Assembly: GCA_963817075.1 (NCBI GenBank)
Contig: CAWFMT010000005.1
Location: 1-64,000 of the forward strand
Reading direction: 5' to 3'
Source: DASPKM01 sp963817075
Lineage (GTDB): Bacteria; Bacteroidota; Bacteroidia; Chitinophagales; Chitinophagaceae
Length of the DNA: 64,000 nt
Shown: in pieces, positions 62,202 to 64,000 of the stretch
Layout of the letters: each line of letters begins with the position of its first letter
Position numbering within the stretch: the stretch's first letter is position 1
Notes under the pieces: generated by a model
Databases searched by the model: none
The model's input: only the letters and a program-made list of their open reading frames with translations
Told to the model about the DNA's origin: nothing
Program-made: the position numbers and the translations under genes

Positions 62202-62915
62202 CTATTTTGTTTTCTTCACATCCCCGCTAAGAATATGTACTTGCAAGCCTACGTTAACTGGTATATAAAAGCGACTGTAATCACTTTTATAATCATATCC
62301 ATTTCCACTTGATGGTCTGTAAATGTATTCAGTCACGCTTTTTCCATAATTGAACCCGATAGAACCGTAGATGCCAACATTCGGCACCACAAAATGTTCA
62401 TATCCGAACGCAATTCCAAAGTTCCAGTCGCTTTTGGGTTTAGTCTTGGTTTCACTGCTGGCTCCAGAACTTGTTTTGCTTTCAGATTTACCTCCAGCAA
62501 ATCCAAATTGCAGATTGGCCTGGGCAAATGGATAGCCTTTTGGACTTCCGCCAAAATAATAACGAGCCAATGGTCCGATATAGAATGCTGGCTGTGTAGC
62601 CTTGCTTTCGCTGGTTGTTGATGAACTGGTATTGCTGCTTTCACTTTTAGATGTATAAAAAGAAACACTTACCCCGCCTCCTACTGCCAGGTTATCCTGA
62701 ACAAACCACGCTACGTTAGGATTTACACTGATAGAGAAAGCACTTCCATCGCTATTATAAACAGTAGGAGTATTGCTGTAAGTGGTTTGACTTTTACTGT
62801 TGGTATAACTGATAGAACCTAACCCCACACCGACCATTTTATCGCCTTTTTTTATTTGGGAAAATGCAGACGCGACTAAGAAAACACAGGTAATAATTAA
62901 GATTAATTTTTTCAT
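62202..62915 (-). CDS. Outer-membrane beta-barrel (porin-like) protein
   Basis: 237 aa from the ATG at 62915 (MKKLILIITCVFLVASAFSQ signal peptide). Upstream in-frame codons give a polar, improbable extension. The mature sequence alternates strands and Ser/Thr-rich loops: KMVGVGLGSISYTNSKSQTTYS, AWFVQDNLAVGGGVSVSFYTSKSESSN, FYIGPLARYYFGG, QANLQFGFAGGKSESKTSSGAS, SDWNFGIAFGYEHFVVPNVGIYGSIGFNYG. An OmpA/PorT-like 8-10-strand barrel is likely. The loops are strikingly Ser/Lys-rich. It is convergent with the response regulator and may be part of the same regulon (inference). Confidence 0.8.
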   Translation of the reverse strand: MKKLILIITCVFLVASAFSQIKKGDKMVGVGLGSISYTNSKSQTTYSNTPTVYNSDGSAFSISVNPNVAWFVQDNLAVGGGVSVSFYTSKSESSNTSSSTTSESKATQPAFYIGPLARYYFGGSPKGYPFAQANLQFGFAGGKSESKTSSGASSETKTKPKSDWNFGIAFGYEHFVVPNVGIYGSIGFNYGKSVTEYIYRPSSGNGYDYKSDYSRFYIPVNVGLQVHILSGDVKKTK

Positions 62916-63128
62916 GATGAGCTTGTTTTGGTAATGCAATACTACATAAGTTTGATTTGATTGATTCTCATTATAAATGAGGATTTTTAAATAGTAATTA
63001 GGAAACGTGGGCGGCAAACAGTTGTTAAACTTAGTTTCAATGTCTAAATTCTTATATACTCAATTTGATGTAGCAAATCAAAGAATCCGATCTTTGCCCA
63101 CACATTATTAAACTTTCAAATCTTGGCG

Positions 63129-63566
63129 ATGAAAAAACTACAACTCACAAAAGAGATCCACGCAAACAGGGAAAAAGTTTGGAATGTACTCTGGGACGAT
63201 GCCTCCTATCGGGCATGGACATCTGTCTTTAGCGAAGGCTCTTATGCAAAGACGGACTGGAAGGAAGGCGGTAAAGTGTTGTTTCTTTCAGCAGATGGTG
63301 GTGGAATGTATAGCCAGATTGAGAAAAAGAATGAAAATGAATTCATGTCATTCAAGCATCTTGGAGTTGTAAAAAATGGAGTGGAACAACCTCTGGACGA
63401 TGAAACCAGAAAATGGTCTGGAGCGATGGAGAACTATCGTTTGAAACAGAATGGTGATAATACAACTCTCACCGTAGAAATGGATATCACCGAGGAATTT
63501 GAAGAGTATTTTAAGGAGAAATTTCCTAAAGCACTAGATAAAGTAAAAGAGTTGGCAGAATCCTAA
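63129..63566 (+). CDS. SRPBCC (AHSA1/polyketide-cyclase-like) domain protein
   Basis: 145 aa from the ATG at 63129; a TTG six bases upstream is in frame. One START-like domain with the typical N-terminus KKLQLTKEIHANREKVWNVLWDDASYRAWTSVFSEGSYAKTDWKEGG, central KVLFLSADGGGMYSQIEKKNENEFMSFKHLG and C-terminal helix EEYFKEKFPKALDKVKELAE. Binds small hydrophobic ligands or acts as an Hsp90-co-chaperone-like fold elsewhere; no specific role can be given. Preceded by about 200 bases of AT-rich DNA and followed by the DUF2059 gene 27 bases on. Confidence 0.82.
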   Translation: MKKLQLTKEIHANREKVWNVLWDDASYRAWTSVFSEGSYAKTDWKEGGKVLFLSADGGGMYSQIEKKNENEFMSFKHLGVVKNGVEQPLDDETRKWSGAMENYRLKQNGDNTTLTVEMDITEEFEEYFKEKFPKALDKVKELAES

Positions 63567-63593
63567 CCACAATCCTGATTAAATAATATTTCC

Positions 63594-64000
63594 ATGAAAC
63601 TTTTGATTCTTTTAGCAGTCGCCTCTATTTTCCACCTCGTTGGATTTTCACAGGTTGACACTGCCTTTATCGCGAAGCTAAAGTCCCTGGACACTGCAAT
63701 AACATTAAAAGTAGATACTGCAACTGTACCAGAGGATGAACTAACAAGAAAAATAAGACTATTGAGAAAGGAAAAGGGTGGTTTTACAATCGAGACCATT
63801 ATTGGGATCAAAATTGCTGAAGAACGGGAGAAGGATACTGTTCATTCCAAAGAATTCTACAATCAATTAACTGCAGATTTCACTTCAGGCAAGACTGCTA
63901 AATTAATTGACAATTGTATGGTGAACTTATACAGGAGAAATTTCAGTGAGCCTGAAATAGATGATCTCTTGCGATTTTCTAAAACATCAGCAGGAAAAAA
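63594..64000 (+). CDS. DUF2059-domain exported protein (3' end outside the window)
   Basis: The frame starts at the ATG at 63594 and is still open at the window end (135 codons seen). A signal peptide (1-19, VGFSQ) is followed by VDTAFIAKLKSLDTA, a helical part, and FTSGKTAKLIDNCMVNLYRRNFSEPEIDDLLRFSKTSAGKK, the conserved core of DUF2059 (LYxxxFSExEIxxLLxFYxTxxGKK). Periplasmic, function unknown. It is not obvious whether it is co-transcribed with the SRPBCC gene. Confidence 0.8.
   Translation, partial: MKLLILLAVASIFHLVGFSQVDTAFIAKLKSLDTAITLKVDTATVPEDELTRKIRLLRKEKGGFTIETIIGIKIAEEREKDTVHSKEFYNQLTADFTSGKTAKLIDNCMVNLYRRNFSEPEIDDLLRFSKTSAGK

Overview
The window looks like a chromosome segment of a Bacteroidota bacterium, most likely Chitinophagia/Chitinophagaceae-like (inference from gene content; no 16S is present). 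Evidence: a short (291 aa) primary sigma factor, type IX secretion genes (porV, porU, gldJ, a PorP/SprF homologue) and a cargo-type C-terminal sorting domain, bacillithiol synthesis (bshA), DUF4292 and EI24 proteins, many PorT-like beta-barrels, and an almost complete lack of Shine-Dalgarno sites. No phage, IS element or CRISPR array is visible.

Layout. 0-5.3 kb: an ABC-permease end, a thiolase, rlmN and an RsuA/RluB pseudouridine synthase, all broken by single-base indels, around an intact Spy-like protein. 5.3-10.5 kb: methyltransferase, RluA-type synthase, 1-Cys peroxiredoxin, a 247-bp tandem repeat, dinB. 10.8-14.4 kb: ffh-rpsP-rimM and rpoD on the minus strand. 14.7-24.4 kb: START-like protein, LptG/LptF permease, Tat-lipoprotein superoxide dismutase, cation efflux, M20 dipeptidase, S4 protein and a large BNR/VPS10-like exoprotein. 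24.8-33.4 kb: M43-type secreted metalloprotease with T9SS tail, trmD (frameshifted), LolA-like protein, adenine deaminase, anmK, upp. 33.5-44.9 kb: PorP/SprF, AAG glycosylase, EI24, RsmI-like enzyme, M28 peptidase, bshA, a 70-bp repeat array beside a GIY-YIG nuclease, an EnvC-like protein, DUF4292 lipoprotein, dut, ispF. 45.0-52.9 kb: porV-porU, gldJ and murF, the conserved T9SS/gliding neighbourhood. 52.9-64 kb: CHAD protein, tRNA-Ser(GGA), a four-gene minus-strand operon of exported proteins divergent from a TPR-histidine-kinase/LuxR-regulator pair, a beta-barrel, an SRPBCC protein and a DUF2059 protein.

The most novel-looking locus is the operon at 54.0-59.3 kb: a PorT-like barrel, a secreted 345-aa protein, a secreted TPR protein with a Cys cluster, and a signal-peptide-bearing protein whose last ~79 residues read like the C-terminal domain of a contractile phage tail sheath. 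The intergenic DNA is also unusual: it is built from several short dispersed repeat families, three of which have expanded into tandem arrays, and one of which (TTAACCGC...) sits repeatedly, in fixed orientation, just after stop codons.
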